From the NCBI GenBank assembly GCA_013697625.1, contig JACCWN010000036.1, positions 1-46,877 of the forward strand: a stretch of DNA of 46,877 bases, read 5' to 3'. Shown one piece after another: positions 1-9,692 of the stretch (within the stretch, counting starts at the first letter, position 1; every line of letters begins with the position of its first letter). The notes under the pieces were generated by a model. That model was given only the letters and a program-made list of their open reading frames with translations, did not search any database and was not told the origin of the DNA. The stretch is from Legionella sp. GTDB taxonomy: Bacteria; Pseudomonadota; Gammaproteobacteria; Legionellales; Legionellaceae. A program made the translations under genes and the position numbers.

Positions 1-168
1 ATTTTTTTATAAAAAAATATTTTGACACCACGGAGTGAGTATGAGAGATTAGGCGTGTAGTTTGATTTATTCAGATCGTAAAGAAATTTTCCCCGCGCTA
101 CTTACACACTTTAAATGACACCGCCAATTTGAAACATAAAATCTTGCTGGAACATACTTAGTAAGTAT

Positions 169-2217
169 TTACTTTCTCATTGGGGCCTCACTACTGCAGC
201 TATCGTCTTTTTGCTCGTTAGAAGCATAAGCTGGTGGAGCAGAAGGTGTCCGTTGGCTGCTAAACATGAAATTTGGTAATGGAACATACAAAGGCTCATC
301 TTCGTTGTATGGAGGTGGTGGGAATTCCTCATCTTCTTCAATCCGGTTGCAACTTAAAGTATGCTTTAAGAATTTTGCCAACAAGTCGAGGGTTCCATCA
401 TTTGATTCTTTCTCTACACGAGACATGGTAAAAGCTGATTCAAATCGGTAACTCCGTTTCATTTCTTTAACAGTAACATCAATCAATTCAGTGTTTCTAC
501 ATTCATTCCCTGAAGTTCTTGTGTCTATTTCTCCACTGATCAAATCAATTTCATTACTTATACCCTTTATACTATCGTGAGTATTTTCTAATTTATAATT
601 CAAAATTGGAAGCTTGAGTTTTTTTCTTACTCCTGAAGTACCACTATTAATACTACTAATCTCAACTTTTATCTGCTCCTTTGTTGCCTTAAGTTCAACT
701 ACTTCCTGTTGTAATAAATTTCTTTTATCACATAGGTGGGCAACAGCAATAGCGTCTGCTTCAGAAAGTTTTTTAACCACTTTAGATAAAAATTTCTCTT
801 CAAGTCCCTGTGTATTCCTTGTAACTACTTTTCTAAGGAATTTAGCCCAATTTCTTGGTGTAAAAAGATTTTGAAAGAAGCTCCCACCTATTTCTGAGGA
901 TCCAACTCCTTCTCTAGGTATCAGTGGTAATTTTGGATCAGGTCTACCGTTCAACCAACTTTTGTTTGCCATTATTAGCTTAATGGTGTCAAAATCTTTG
1001 TTCTTGAGAGCACCCTGATTACTTAAAAGTTGTTTATTGGTAGCTAATTTATAGCTTTCACCAGCCATACGTCGAAGGATAGAAAGAGGCATGAAGAATA
1101 AATTGGCTATGGTAGGTACTACATATCTGAAGAATAAAACAGTAGCTAATATACCGGCCATGGCACCAGCACCCAAAGGAATACCCAACACCCCAAATTT
1201 TAAATTGATACCATTTTCAGGCATATTATCTAAAAATTTACCTTTAAACAAACGTCTTTCAAATGCAATGTTAATTGCAGCTTTACTTAAATGAGAAATA
1301 ACTTTGAATGTATTACTAATGGTCCGGACTATGGCAATTGGTGCAGCCATCAAAAAGCCAATAGGTACTCCTATCGCCACCCCAAGTATACCCAACCCAA
1401 ATCGTTGCAAATAATCACGATCATCTGTTAAGTTTCTTGTATATAAAGAAGAATCTGGAGAAGATACTTGATTTAACATGGCACGAATAACCCACATAGT
1501 GGTTTTAAAAGTATGTTTTGGGAAACTTCTGATATTGTATACCGCCCTAATACCACCTATAACCAAAGTAGGCACAATGGCTATTGCAAAACCTATGACC
1601 AAGCCAGGCGAACCTAATGCTTTTAAATAAAAATGACGGTTAAGGTCTCCAAAAATAGCTTCTCGTTCATGCTGCTGTGTGCCAACTACATTATGAATCA
1701 TAAACGCAGCAGTCCTAATACCAGTTTGCCAAATTTGTTTGGGCATTCTAATCAAAGAAATAGCAGCAAAAATTAGAACAGAGAAGGCAGAACCAATTAA
1801 GAAACCTAGAATTCCTAAGACTTTATGACCAACTCGTTTACCAAAGGGATTAGATGCAAGAGAAAGATTTTTTTCAGAAGGTTTAAATAATAAGGGTTCA
1901 GCACTCATACTTTCCCCAACTGATCTTACCTCAACAGGTTTTATAGGTTCAACTGAGGACATGGTTTCATTGGGTTCTTCGATAAGCCAAGTCCAATCAA
2001 AGGTTTGTGATGGAAGTTGCTTTGCCCATTTAAAGCTAATTGCTAAAAAAGCCATAGGTAGGGCTGCAATCAGTCCAGGGAAATAGGCAAAGGGCTCAAA
2101 ATCTTTGCTCTTAGTCATACTAACTGCGAATGGTTTTTTCCACTCGATTGCTTCATTACCACCCAATTGCTCGTATGCACGAAAAACTTCCGTGGCCAAA
2201 TCATTTAAGTAACTCAT
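169..2217 (-). CDS. Orphan multi-pass membrane protein, candidate secreted effector with late-domain-like C-terminus
   Basis: I do not recognise the family. The chosen ATG at 2217 (protein begins MSYLND, 682 aa) has a GTGAG ribosome site just upstream. An in-frame ATG at 2256 would add 13 residues but has no such site. In that longer numbering, four hydrophobic Gly-rich hairpins start near residues 143, 213, 284 and 350, spaced about 70 residues apart and each followed by basic residues. A probable coiled coil follows at about 505-575, then an acidic, proline-rich tail with PPPPY (646-650) and PSAPPAY (671-677). The gene lies 91 bases downstream of pgk in the same direction, at the end of a glycolytic operon. 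Size, membrane repeats, coiled coil and eukaryotic-type binding motifs fit a host-directed effector of an intracellular bacterium. Function and secretion are inference. Confidence 0.8.
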   Translation of the reverse strand: MSYLNDLATEVFRAYEQLGGNEAIEWKKPFAVSMTKSKDFEPFAYFPGLIAALPMAFLAISFKWAKQLPSQTFDWTWLIEEPNETMSSVEPIKPVEVRSVGESMSAEPLLFKPSEKNLSLASNPFGKRVGHKVLGILGFLIGSAFSVLIFAAISLIRMPKQIWQTGIRTAAFMIHNVVGTQQHEREAIFGDLNRHFYLKALGSPGLVIGFAIAIVPTLVIGGIRAVYNIRSFPKHTFKTTMWVIRAMLNQVSSPDSSLYTRNLTDDRDYLQRFGLGILGVAIGVPIGFLMAAPIAIVRTISNTFKVISHLSKAAINIAFERRLFKGKFLDNMPENGINLKFGVLGIPLGAGAMAGILATVLFFRYVVPTIANLFFMPLSILRRMAGESYKLATNKQLLSNQGALKNKDFDTIKLIMANKSWLNGRPDPKLPLIPREGVGSSEIGGSFFQNLFTPRNWAKFLRKVVTRNTQGLEEKFLSKVVKKLSEADAIAVAHLCDKRNLLQQEVVELKATKEQIKVEISSINSGTSGVRKKLKLPILNYKLENTHDSIKGISNEIDLISGEIDTRTSGNECRNTELIDVTVKEMKRSYRFESAFTMSRVEKESNDGTLDLLAKFLKHTLSCNRIEEDEEFPPPPYNEDEPLYVPLPNFMFSSQRTPSAPPAYASNEQKDDSCSSEAPMRK

Positions 2218-2251
2218 AGTTCTCACTTTGATTAAAACGGGATTGCATTGT

Positions 2252-2268
2252 ATCAAGGAAAGCTTAAG
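2252..2268 (-). promoter_or_regulatory. Possible PmrA-type box upstream of the orphan effector gene
   Basis: Read on the minus strand this is CTTAAG, five bases, then CTTGAT. The PmrA response-regulator box is a direct repeat CTTAAG-N5-CTTAAG, so the first half is exact and the second differs at two positions. It ends 34 bases before the chosen start at 2217. PmrA controls many Dot/Icm effector genes in Legionella and Coxiella. The region is A+T-rich and the match imperfect, so this is only a candidate. Confidence 0.25.
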
Positions 2269-2308
2269 GGAACCTTATATTTCCAACTGTTTTCGTTCAT
2301 AAATTTAA

Positions 2309-3496
2309 TCAAGTGGCAACATGTTGAGCTCGCTTTTGTAAAATAGCGACGGCAGGCAGGGTTTTTCTTTCTAAAAATTCTAAAAATGCACCGCCTCCTG
2401 TGGATAAATAAGAAATTTGCTGATTCAAGTCATATAAATCCACGGCTGCCAAAGTATCGCCACCGCCTGCAATTGAAAAGGCATCACTCTCCGCGATGGC
2501 TATGGCCAAAGCTCTGGTCCCATAGCCAAATTGTGGCCATTCAAAGACACCGACTGGACCATTCCAGATGATGGTTTTTGCCTGATTGATAATATCAATG
2601 TAATGACTGATTGTTGATGGACCTATGTCTAAAATCATGTCATCTGTGGCTACATTCGATAATGCCTTGTTGTATGCAGGGCAGCTTTCGCTAAAGCTTT
2701 TACCCACTACCACGTCTGTTGGTAGAGGAATTTGACACCCTGTCTCCTTGGCCAATTCTAAAATACTTTCAGCTTCACTGAGTAAGTTGGGTTCATGAAG
2801 GGATAGACCGATCTCAAACCCTTGGGCTTTTAGAAAAGTATTGGTAATGCCGCCACCTGGAATCAAATAATCTACCATTCCAACCAATTGCTTGAGTAAA
2901 CTTAGTTTAGATGAGACCTTAGCGCCTCCCACAATGGCTACTATTGGTTTTTGAGGTGCTTTAAATACAGTTTGTAGTGCCTCTAATTCATTGATAAGTA
3001 AAGGACCTGCCACTGCTATGGGCGCAAAGTTTGCAACCCCGCAGGTAGACGCATGTTCACGGTGCGCTGTTCCAAAGGCGTCCATGACAAAGACATCACA
3101 AAGACCTGCCAACTGTTTGGATAACTGTTCATCATTGGCTTTTTCCCCCACATTAAACCTTACATTTTCACACAATATCAATTCACCTGGGTTCACATCC
3201 ACGCCATTTAAATAATCATTTACAAAGCGTACAGGATAATCGAGATTCTGTTTGAAGTAATCGGCTACAGGTTGTAGGGTAAAACGTTCATCAAAGGCGC
3301 CTTCTTTAGGGCGACCTAGATGAGAAATTACTATAACTGCGGCTCCCGCTTTCAAAGCCAGGTTTAAGGTGGGTAATGCGGCCAGTAATCGTTGTTCACT
3401 TGTGATTATTCCATTTTTAATAGGAACGTTTAAATCTTCACGAATAAGCACCTTTTTACCAGTAAGATCTATATCTGTCATTTGAATTAAATTCAT
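2309..3496 (-). CDS. pgk: Phosphoglycerate kinase
   Basis: Converts 1,3-bisphosphoglycerate and ADP to 3-phosphoglycerate and ATP in cytosolic glycolysis. The 395-aa length is normal. The N-terminal substrate-binding domain opens with the family block around [10 protein letters not shown] (residues 16-25) and has the conserved [10 protein letters not shown]. The C-terminal nucleotide domain has [20 protein letters not shown] and [12 protein letters not shown] near the end. It starts 10 bases after gap with an AAGGATG ribosome site, so the two are almost certainly co-transcribed. Gene order tkt-gap-pgk is shared with Coxiella, Pseudomonas and other gammaproteobacteria. The usual next genes (pyk or fba) are not here; an orphan effector-like gene follows instead. 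Confidence 0.98.
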   Translation of the reverse strand: MNLIQMTDIDLTGKKVLIREDLNVPIKNGIITSEQRLLAALPTLNLALKAGAAVIVISHLGRPKEGAFDERFTLQPVADYFKQNLDYPVRFVNDYLNGVDVNPGELILCENVRFNVGEKANDEQLSKQLAGLCDVFVMDAFGTAHREHASTCGVANFAPIAVAGPLLINELEALQTVFKAPQKPIVAIVGGAKVSSKLSLLKQLVGMVDYLIPGGGITNTFLKAQGFEIGLSLHEPNLLSEAESILELAKETGCQIPLPTDVVVGKSFSESCPAYNKALSNVATDDMILDIGPSTISHYIDIINQAKTIIWNGPVGVFEWPQFGYGTRALAIAIAESDAFSIAGGGDTLAAVDLYDLNQQISYLSTGGGAFLEFLERKTLPAVAILQKRAQHVAT

Positions 3497-3506
3497 ATAT
3501 TCATCC

Positions 3507-4499
3507 TTAGCAATTCATCATGTGATAGGCTGTATCGAGCATACGGTTAGAAAAGCCCCATTCATTGTCATACCAGGCAACTATTTTTACCAAGTCACCA
3601 AACACCTTTGTTTGGGTTGTATCAAAAATAGCAGAAGCTGGATTATGTATAAAATCACAAGAAACCAAAGGCTCATCGTTGATGAGTAAGATGTCGCTTT
3701 TTGCATTACGCATGATCTCATTGACTTCATTGGCAGAAGTTTCTCGTCCTGCGGTAAAAGTTAAATCGATAACTGACCCATTTAAAACAGGTACTCGCAT
3801 TGCAAAACCGTCTAATTTACCAACCAATTCTGGTAAAACTAATCCAACGGCTTTGGCCGCCCCCGTTTTGGTGGGAATAATGGACTGAGTTGCTGCCCGG
3901 GCACGCCTTAAATCCTTATGACTTCCATCTAAAAGATTTTGATCTTTGGTATAGGCATGAATGGTGTTAAGTAGGCCATATTTTATCCCCAAAGTTTCTT
4001 GCAAAGGTTTTACTACTGGCGCCAAACAATTGGTGGTACAAGAAGCATTAGAAACAATGTTGTCTGTGGTTTTTAACTGCAAGTGATTTACACCAAACAC
4101 TATGGTTGCATCTACATCCTCCCCGGGGGCTGAGATCAATACTTTTTTGGCCCCCGCAGTGATATGCGACTGAGCAGCCATGGCCTTGGTAAAGTGCCCC
4201 GTGCATTCTAAGACTAAATCGATGTTCAATTGTTTCCAAGGCAAATTTAAAGGGTTGCGATCGGAGGTGATATGAATGGCATGTCCATCCACAATCAACA
4301 TATTGCCTTCAACCTGAACATCACTTGCAAATTTACCATGCGTACTATCATACCGTGTTAAATGTTCGGTTACTGCTAAGCCAGACAAATCGTTTATCGC
4401 CACTACTTCAAATTCGTTTTGTCTGTTGTATTCAAAAATTGATCTCAAAATGCAGCGACCAATGCGGCCATAGCCATTAATCGCAACTCGTATAGCCAT
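3507..4499 (-). CDS. gap: Type I glyceraldehyde-3-phosphate dehydrogenase
   Basis: Oxidises glyceraldehyde-3-phosphate with NAD and phosphate to 1,3-bisphosphoglycerate. The 330-aa protein has the Rossmann motif INGYGRIGR (residues 8-16), the catalytic [11 protein letters not shown] block with its active cysteine, [24 protein letters not shown] and the C-terminal [12 protein letters not shown]. The intact cysteine block and PTKTGAAKA favour GAPDH over the related erythrose-4-phosphate dehydrogenase (Epd), which is often encoded at this operon position. Epd activity cannot be excluded from sequence alone. It sits 79 bases after tkt and 10 before pgk, with a GGAG site 8 bases before its ATG. 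Confidence 0.96.
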   Translation of the reverse strand: MAIRVAINGYGRIGRCILRSIFEYNRQNEFEVVAINDLSGLAVTEHLTRYDSTHGKFASDVQVEGNMLIVDGHAIHITSDRNPLNLPWKQLNIDLVLECTGHFTKAMAAQSHITAGAKKVLISAPGEDVDATIVFGVNHLQLKTTDNIVSNASCTTNCLAPVVKPLQETLGIKYGLLNTIHAYTKDQNLLDGSHKDLRRARAATQSIIPTKTGAAKAVGLVLPELVGKLDGFAMRVPVLNGSVIDLTFTAGRETSANEVNEIMRNAKSDILLINDEPLVSCDFIHNPASAIFDTTQTKVFGDLVKIVAWYDNEWGFSNRMLDTAYHMMNC

Positions 4500-4578
4500 A
4501 CTAATTCTCCATATGTATCATAGGTTCGTGTTGATGTTCTGTGATAAATGTAATCAACAGATATCAACGAATTGTCAT

Positions 4579-6594
4579 TTAATTTGTGTTTGAGGAAACG
4601 TTTTTCATCATTGTTTCGAGGATATCCACCATATGTTTCATTGCAAATCCTAGGTGCTCATAGGCCTGGTCTGCTGGGGCGGATACTCCAAATCGGTCTA
4701 ATCCAATCACGGCCCCATCTAAACCAACGAATTGATACCAATACGCGCTGCTTGCCGCCTCTATTGCGAGTCGCTTGCGCACATGTTTAGGAAAAACTTG
4801 GTTTTTATAGAGTTCATCCTGGGCGAGAAACCGCTCGGCACAGGGCATAGAGACCAGGCGCGTTTTAAAGCCTAACTTGGTGGCATGGTCTGCCAAAGCT
4901 TGTGCTAACTGGACCTCAGAGCCCGTAGCTATTAAAATTACATCAGGGTCTTCATCGCAGTCTTTTAATATGTAACCCCCTTTTGCAATCAATTGCGCAC
5001 CATTGCTGGGATGAGGTAAGGCGGGCAGAGATTGTCTTGACAATAATAAGGCCGTAGGTCCTCTATGATGCTGTAAAGCTTCTTTCCAGGCCACGGCTGT
5101 TTCAAGCAAATCAGCTGGTCGCCACAAGGTCATGTTGGGCGTCATCCGTAACATAGCGGCCTGCTCTACGGGTTGATGCGTAGGACCATCTTCCCCTAGA
5201 CCAATGGAGTCATGGGTGAACACATAAATCACACGCTGTTGCATCAGGGCGCTTAATCGTATGGCATTGCGTGCATAATCGGCAAACACCAAAAAGGTGC
5301 CTCCATAAGGAATAAAGCCACCGTGAACAGCCAAGCCATTCATGATGGCTGCCATAGCAAATTCACGAACGCCGTAGCATATATAATTACCTGAAAAATC
5401 AGCGGGCGAGATGATTTTTGAACCTGTCCAATCTGTGTTGTTTGAGCTTGTCAGATCAGCTGAGCCACCAAGCATTTCAGGCAAGAGCTTGGCAAAAGTC
5501 TCTATGCATATTTGAGATGATTTCCGAGTAGCCATGGCTTTATCATTACTCAAGCACTGATTTATAAAGAGATCGGACTGTTCTTGCCAATCGTCAGGCA
5601 AATCACCATTAATCCGCCGTAAAAACTCTGCATACTCTGTTGGATAGTTTTGTTGATAGCACTGTAGTATTTCTAACCAATCATCCTCTGCTTTTTGGCC
5701 AAGGTGACTGTGATCCCATTGTTGATAAGTGGATTTGGGGACTTCAAAAGGAATATGCGGCCAATTAAAAAACTGTCTTACTGCTGTTATATCCGAGGCG
5801 CTTAAAGGTGCGCCATGGGCTTTCTCGCTTCCAGCCACCGAAGTCCCCACCCCAATGATGGTTTTACAAGGAATCAAAGTGGGTTTATGGGCATTTGCTT
5901 TAGCAATAAGAATGGCCTGCTCTATGGCTTGGCAATCGTGACCATCAATGGGCTCAAGGACATGCCAATGGTAGGCCCTAAACCGTGCCACCGTATCATC
6001 TGTAAACCAAGAGACTACCTTGCCATCAATAGATATGCCATTATCATCATAAAAAACAATCAATTTATTTAGATTTAAGGTTCCAGCCAAAGAGCAAGCT
6101 TCATGAGAAATCCCTTCCATCAAACAACCATCGCCAACAAAGGCATAGGTGTAATGATCGACAATAGAGACTTCCTGGCGATTGAACTGACTGGCTAAAA
6201 CGCGTTCAGCGATTGCCATGCCCACGGCATTGGCCAAGCCTTGACCCAATGGACCTGTAGTAGTTTCAACCCCAGGTGTATGATTTATTTCTGGATGACC
6301 TGGCGTTTTTGAATGTAATTGCCGAAACTGCATTAGATCTTCTAGCGATATTGGATAGCCTGTCAAATGCAACAAAGCATATAACAACATGGAACCATGA
6401 CCATTGGATAAAACAAAGCGATCACGGTTAAACCAATGAGGATTTTTTGGATTATGCTTTAAAAATTTTTTCCATAAAACCGTAGCAATGTCAGCCATGC
6501 CCAAAGGCATACCAGGATGCCCTGATTGGGCTTTGTTCACTGCATCCACGCTTAACAGCCGCACCGCACTGGCTAAATCTTTATAAAGGCTCAT
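4579..6594 (-). CDS. tkt: Transketolase
   Basis: Thiamine-diphosphate enzyme that moves two-carbon units between sugar phosphates, linking the pentose-phosphate pathway to glycolysis. Visible are the N-terminal AQSGHPGMPLGMADIA block, the TPP/Mg motif GDGCLMEG followed by YDDNGISIDG, HDSIGLGEDGPTHQPVE of the pyrimidine domain, and a C-terminal transketolase domain ending near LGFAMKHMVD. I chose the ATG at 6594 (671 aa, MSLYKDLASAV) because the family starts a few residues before this block. An in-frame TTG at 6606 adds four residues but has no ribosome site. First gene of the tkt-gap-pgk cluster, divergent from the membrane-protein gene at 6936. Confidence 0.97.
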   Translation of the reverse strand: MSLYKDLASAVRLLSVDAVNKAQSGHPGMPLGMADIATVLWKKFLKHNPKNPHWFNRDRFVLSNGHGSMLLYALLHLTGYPISLEDLMQFRQLHSKTPGHPEINHTPGVETTTGPLGQGLANAVGMAIAERVLASQFNRQEVSIVDHYTYAFVGDGCLMEGISHEACSLAGTLNLNKLIVFYDDNGISIDGKVVSWFTDDTVARFRAYHWHVLEPIDGHDCQAIEQAILIAKANAHKPTLIPCKTIIGVGTSVAGSEKAHGAPLSASDITAVRQFFNWPHIPFEVPKSTYQQWDHSHLGQKAEDDWLEILQCYQQNYPTEYAEFLRRINGDLPDDWQEQSDLFINQCLSNDKAMATRKSSQICIETFAKLLPEMLGGSADLTSSNNTDWTGSKIISPADFSGNYICYGVREFAMAAIMNGLAVHGGFIPYGGTFLVFADYARNAIRLSALMQQRVIYVFTHDSIGLGEDGPTHQPVEQAAMLRMTPNMTLWRPADLLETAVAWKEALQHHRGPTALLLSRQSLPALPHPSNGAQLIAKGGYILKDCDEDPDVILIATGSEVQLAQALADHATKLGFKTRLVSMPCAERFLAQDELYKNQVFPKHVRKRLAIEAASSAYWYQFVGLDGAVIGLDRFGVSAPADQAYEHLGFAMKHMVDILETMMKNVSSNTN

Positions 6595-6935
6595 GGCTTT
6601 CTTCAACTATGTAACAGAAAACCACCATTGTCGCTCAGACCGCCTCATTCAGCAAGAAATCAGTCAATATTTTATAATAAAATGAGACTTATAAAAGCAC
6701 CCATAGTATTTAAATTACATATTTACACAATTTTAAAAAAAACATTAAAATTTACATTATTTTACTTAAAGTAAGTTTCCTCATCGATTATGATGATCGA
6801 TAGACTTAGGGCTAAGGATTGCTCCACAGGGTTTCTAATCAGAAAATTTTTACTTCTAGCTTATTATTTGCAATAATCAGTTTGCCTTTAAACTGAGCTT
6901 GATGATAATTAGGCCAAACACGTCGATGTTTATGG
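6595..6935. other. Divergent intergenic region between tkt and an orphan membrane-protein gene
   Basis: A+T-rich spacer that must hold the promoters of both divergent genes. A dyad TTACTT-A-AAGTAA lies at 6762-6774, and two ATCGAT palindromes lie at 6783-6788 and 6796-6801, forming a second symmetrical site. No convincing sigma70 pair, small ORF or RNA gene was found. The dyads could be operator sites; there is no direct evidence. Confidence 0.4.
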
Positions 6936-8417
6936 ATGGTTGCATACATGATAAGTCCAGTTATTCAAAGTTTAAAAAGCCGTTACGCAAGGCTTGATGC
7001 ATTTGATTTTGAGTTTTTCAGCTCCCTATCTGAAATGGAGGCTTTCAGCCTATACTTTGTTAATTTTCTTAATCAAAAGAGACATGAAGAGGATGACTAT
7101 GCAATCAGATATTCTGAAGACAATGAGTCTGAACTTGAGCCCTGTTATAAGAACAGTGGTGAGTATTCAGATGATGCAAAAGCATTATGGTCCCAATTGC
7201 TTTCTGATCATTTGATATTGGATTTAGAATATAGCATTCTTCGTCAACAACTACATGCCAATTTGTTGCTCCTTATAGATACGGAAAGCGAAGCACTCAG
7301 GTGTGCAATTTCTGAACAATTGTTGGCAGCTTTTATGTACGCCAAACTCCTCGAACATCTTTATTTTCATTTAAATGAGAGTACCGCAGTACTATGTAAT
7401 CAACAGAAATTTTACAAGGCTTTGTTAACTGAGGATTCTAATTTTGATTTTAAAACCATGCATAAAGATTCTCCTGAATTCTCAAAATTAGATATGATAC
7501 GTCAAGCTACCGTTGATGGAACCTGGTGGCGGTTATTTTTATCGCGTTCCAAACGATTGATAGAATTGATTGGTGTCCTAGGAACTGGTTGGCAGTTTTA
7601 TCAAGATTTTGCCGCCAGTTTAACTCGGTACGCAAATCCTGTACTTGGATACGTGGGTTGGGGTTTCTTCATACCAAGATTGGTGGCCAATTTAACAGCA
7701 ATTGGCTTACATACCCTGCCTATATTTACCAATGAGTACGAAAAAAAGTTGGACTGGTGGGTTACGGGGGAAGCTCAAATCCTACGCAGGGGCTTTGAAT
7801 TAGCAAACGATGGTCCCTGGCTGCTAGTGGGAGTAATTAATTTTGGTTATTTAGTTGGGTCATGCAGTCCATATGCTGCCACTTTAACTTTAATATTTTA
7901 TGGTTATGATGTGCTAATTGCCTCCTTAAGAGCACTGGTAGAATTAAATCGGTTATGCAAATTAAAAAAAGCCTATCAGGAAATCAAAACTGAAGAGAGT
8001 GATGATTATCAGGTGCATTTGGATACAAAAATCGAATTTGAAACATGGAAATTGGGACTCAATATTATGGCAGCCTTTGGGGTCTTTATAGGTGGGATTG
8101 GTGCCTTAGCCTTGTTTGCAGCCTGCCCAACCATTCCTTTTCTTGGGGCATTGACCCTATTTTCTGTGAGCCTATTTCTTTTTGTAATTAAAAAGATGCT
8201 TACGCGTTTTGCCCCTATAAATAAACCTGAAGAAATACCGCTTCACTTGGTATCGCATCCCTTGGGGTTTTTTTCAAAAAGCAGTGAAGGACTTAGGCGT
8301 ACTGTGCCTACCAATGAGGACAGTTACGAGATATGTTCTAATCATAGTTCGAACTCAGATTTTGACCTACTAGCTGATGAGTATATACTGCAAAATTCGA
8401 GTCATTCAGTGATTTAA
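6936..8417 (+). CDS. Orphan membrane protein, Legionellales-type hypothetical (candidate effector)
   Basis: 493 aa with no catalytic motif I recognise. The first ~190 residues are soluble and helical. Hydrophobic segments follow at about 208-260 (with GYVGWGFFIPRLVANLTAIG), 295-337 (WLLVGVINFGYLVG, then FYGYDVLIASLRALVELNRL) and 373-422. The acidic and Ser/Asn-rich tail ends LQNSSHSVI. The pattern of paired membrane segments around an 'ANDGPWLLVGVIN' block resembles large uncharacterised Legionella membrane proteins as I remember them; this is not a verified homology. The first ATG (6936) and one at 6948 are both possible; neither has a strong ribosome site. The gene ends 44 bases before coaBC. 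Confidence 0.85.
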   Translation: MVAYMISPVIQSLKSRYARLDAFDFEFFSSLSEMEAFSLYFVNFLNQKRHEEDDYAIRYSEDNESELEPCYKNSGEYSDDAKALWSQLLSDHLILDLEYSILRQQLHANLLLLIDTESEALRCAISEQLLAAFMYAKLLEHLYFHLNESTAVLCNQQKFYKALLTEDSNFDFKTMHKDSPEFSKLDMIRQATVDGTWWRLFLSRSKRLIELIGVLGTGWQFYQDFAASLTRYANPVLGYVGWGFFIPRLVANLTAIGLHTLPIFTNEYEKKLDWWVTGEAQILRRGFELANDGPWLLVGVINFGYLVGSCSPYAATLTLIFYGYDVLIASLRALVELNRLCKLKKAYQEIKTEESDDYQVHLDTKIEFETWKLGLNIMAAFGVFIGGIGALALFAACPTIPFLGALTLFSVSLFLFVIKKMLTRFAPINKPEEIPLHLVSHPLGFFSKSSEGLRRTVPTNEDSYEICSNHSSNSDFDLLADEYILQNSSHSVI

Positions 8418-8461
8418 CCCCTATATTTTGATGGGTTAGAATTTAATCATATAAGGTATTT

Positions 8462-9667
8462 ATGCAGGATTTTGTCAATAAAAAAATCATACTTGGTGTT
8501 TGTGGTGGTGTAGCTGCTTATAAATCAGCATATTTGGTAAGAGAATTAACTTGTTTGGGCGCAGAGGTAAAGGTCGTAATGACTCAATCAGCCCAACAAT
8601 TTGTTAGCCCTTTGTTAATGCAAGCCTTATCTGGAAACGAAGTACGTACAGATCTGTTCGATACCAAAGCGGAGCGCGGTATGGGCCATATTGAACTGGC
8701 CCGATGGGCTGACTATTTATTGGTAGCTCCAGCTTCTGCAAACTGTATAGCAAAGATGGCTCAAGGCCTAGCGGATGATCTACTGACAACTTTGTATCTA
8801 GTAGCAAATAGTCCCGTTATTGTATGCCCGGCTATGAATAAAAGCATGTGGGCCCATCCTGCAACACGTACCAATTGCCAACAATTAAAAGACAGACAGG
8901 TGCTTTTTGTTGGGCCCGAACTGGGCTCACAAGCTTGTGGAGAATTTGGCCTAGGTCGCCTCAGTGAAACAGAACAAATCATCAGTGCCTTGCGTTTACA
9001 TCCTGTACAGCAATTGCTTACAGGGAAAAGAGTCATTATTACGGCTGGCCCCACACGTGAAGCCATTGATCCGGTACGTTACTTATCTAACCATAGCTCA
9101 GGAAAAATGGGCTTTGCTCTGGCAGATGCCGCATTCATGGCTGGTGCTGAGGTGATTTTGATAAGTGGCCCAACCACATTACAGGCCCAAGCTGGCATTG
9201 AGCTCATTGGCGTAGAATCTGCCCAAGCCATGCTAGAAGCAGTCATGGTCCATTTAAACCCAGGCTCAATTTTCATAGGTGCCGCGGCAGTTGCTGATTT
9301 TCGCATTGATACAGTTTTCAAGGATAAAATAAAGAAAAATGACAATGCTACCTTAAGCCTAAGTTTGGTAAAAAACCCTGATATTTTACAGTCCGTGGCA
9401 GCAACCAGGAGGGCTGAATATGTAGTAGGTTTTGCAGCGGAAACCTGCGATTTAGTCGCTTACGCATCGGAAAAATTACAGCGAAAACAAGTAGATATGA
9501 TAGTAGCAAATGAAGTGGGAAAAGGATTGGGCTTCGACACTGATTGTAATCAAGTGGTTGTACTAACCAAAAATAATCAAATCGAGTTAACTTATAAACA
9601 TAAAACCCGTTTGGCAGGGGAAATTATTGCAATCCTTGCTGCAAATCTGCAAAATAAGGCACTTTAA
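8462..9667 (+). CDS. coaBC: Bifunctional phosphopantothenoylcysteine decarboxylase / phosphopantothenate-cysteine ligase
   Basis: Carries out two successive steps of coenzyme A synthesis: CTP-dependent joining of cysteine to 4'-phosphopantothenate (CoaB), then FMN-dependent decarboxylation (CoaC). The N-terminal flavoprotein half has [11 protein letters not shown], catalytic His76 in [19 protein letters not shown] with Asn94, PAMN at 123-126 and the flap cysteine Cys159 in [11 protein letters not shown]. The C-terminal synthetase half begins at [18 protein letters not shown] and retains the lysine-rich KDKIKK loop. At 401 aa it matches the bacterial fusion. First gene of coaBC-dut-algC, the order also found in Pseudomonas. 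Confidence 0.97.
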   Translation: MQDFVNKKIILGVCGGVAAYKSAYLVRELTCLGAEVKVVMTQSAQQFVSPLLMQALSGNEVRTDLFDTKAERGMGHIELARWADYLLVAPASANCIAKMAQGLADDLLTTLYLVANSPVIVCPAMNKSMWAHPATRTNCQQLKDRQVLFVGPELGSQACGEFGLGRLSETEQIISALRLHPVQQLLTGKRVIITAGPTREAIDPVRYLSNHSSGKMGFALADAAFMAGAEVILISGPTTLQAQAGIELIGVESAQAMLEAVMVHLNPGSIFIGAAAVADFRIDTVFKDKIKKNDNATLSLSLVKNPDILQSVAATRRAEYVVGFAAETCDLVAYASEKLQRKQVDMIVANEVGKGLGFDTDCNQVVVLTKNNQIELTYKHKTRLAGEIIAILAANLQNKAL

Positions 9668-9692
9668 TTTCACCACCTTTATTGGGACAGGC

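Noticed and set aside
6604-6606. TTG start of tkt
   Set aside because: The ATG four codons later has the family-typical N-terminus; no ribosome site precedes the TTG.
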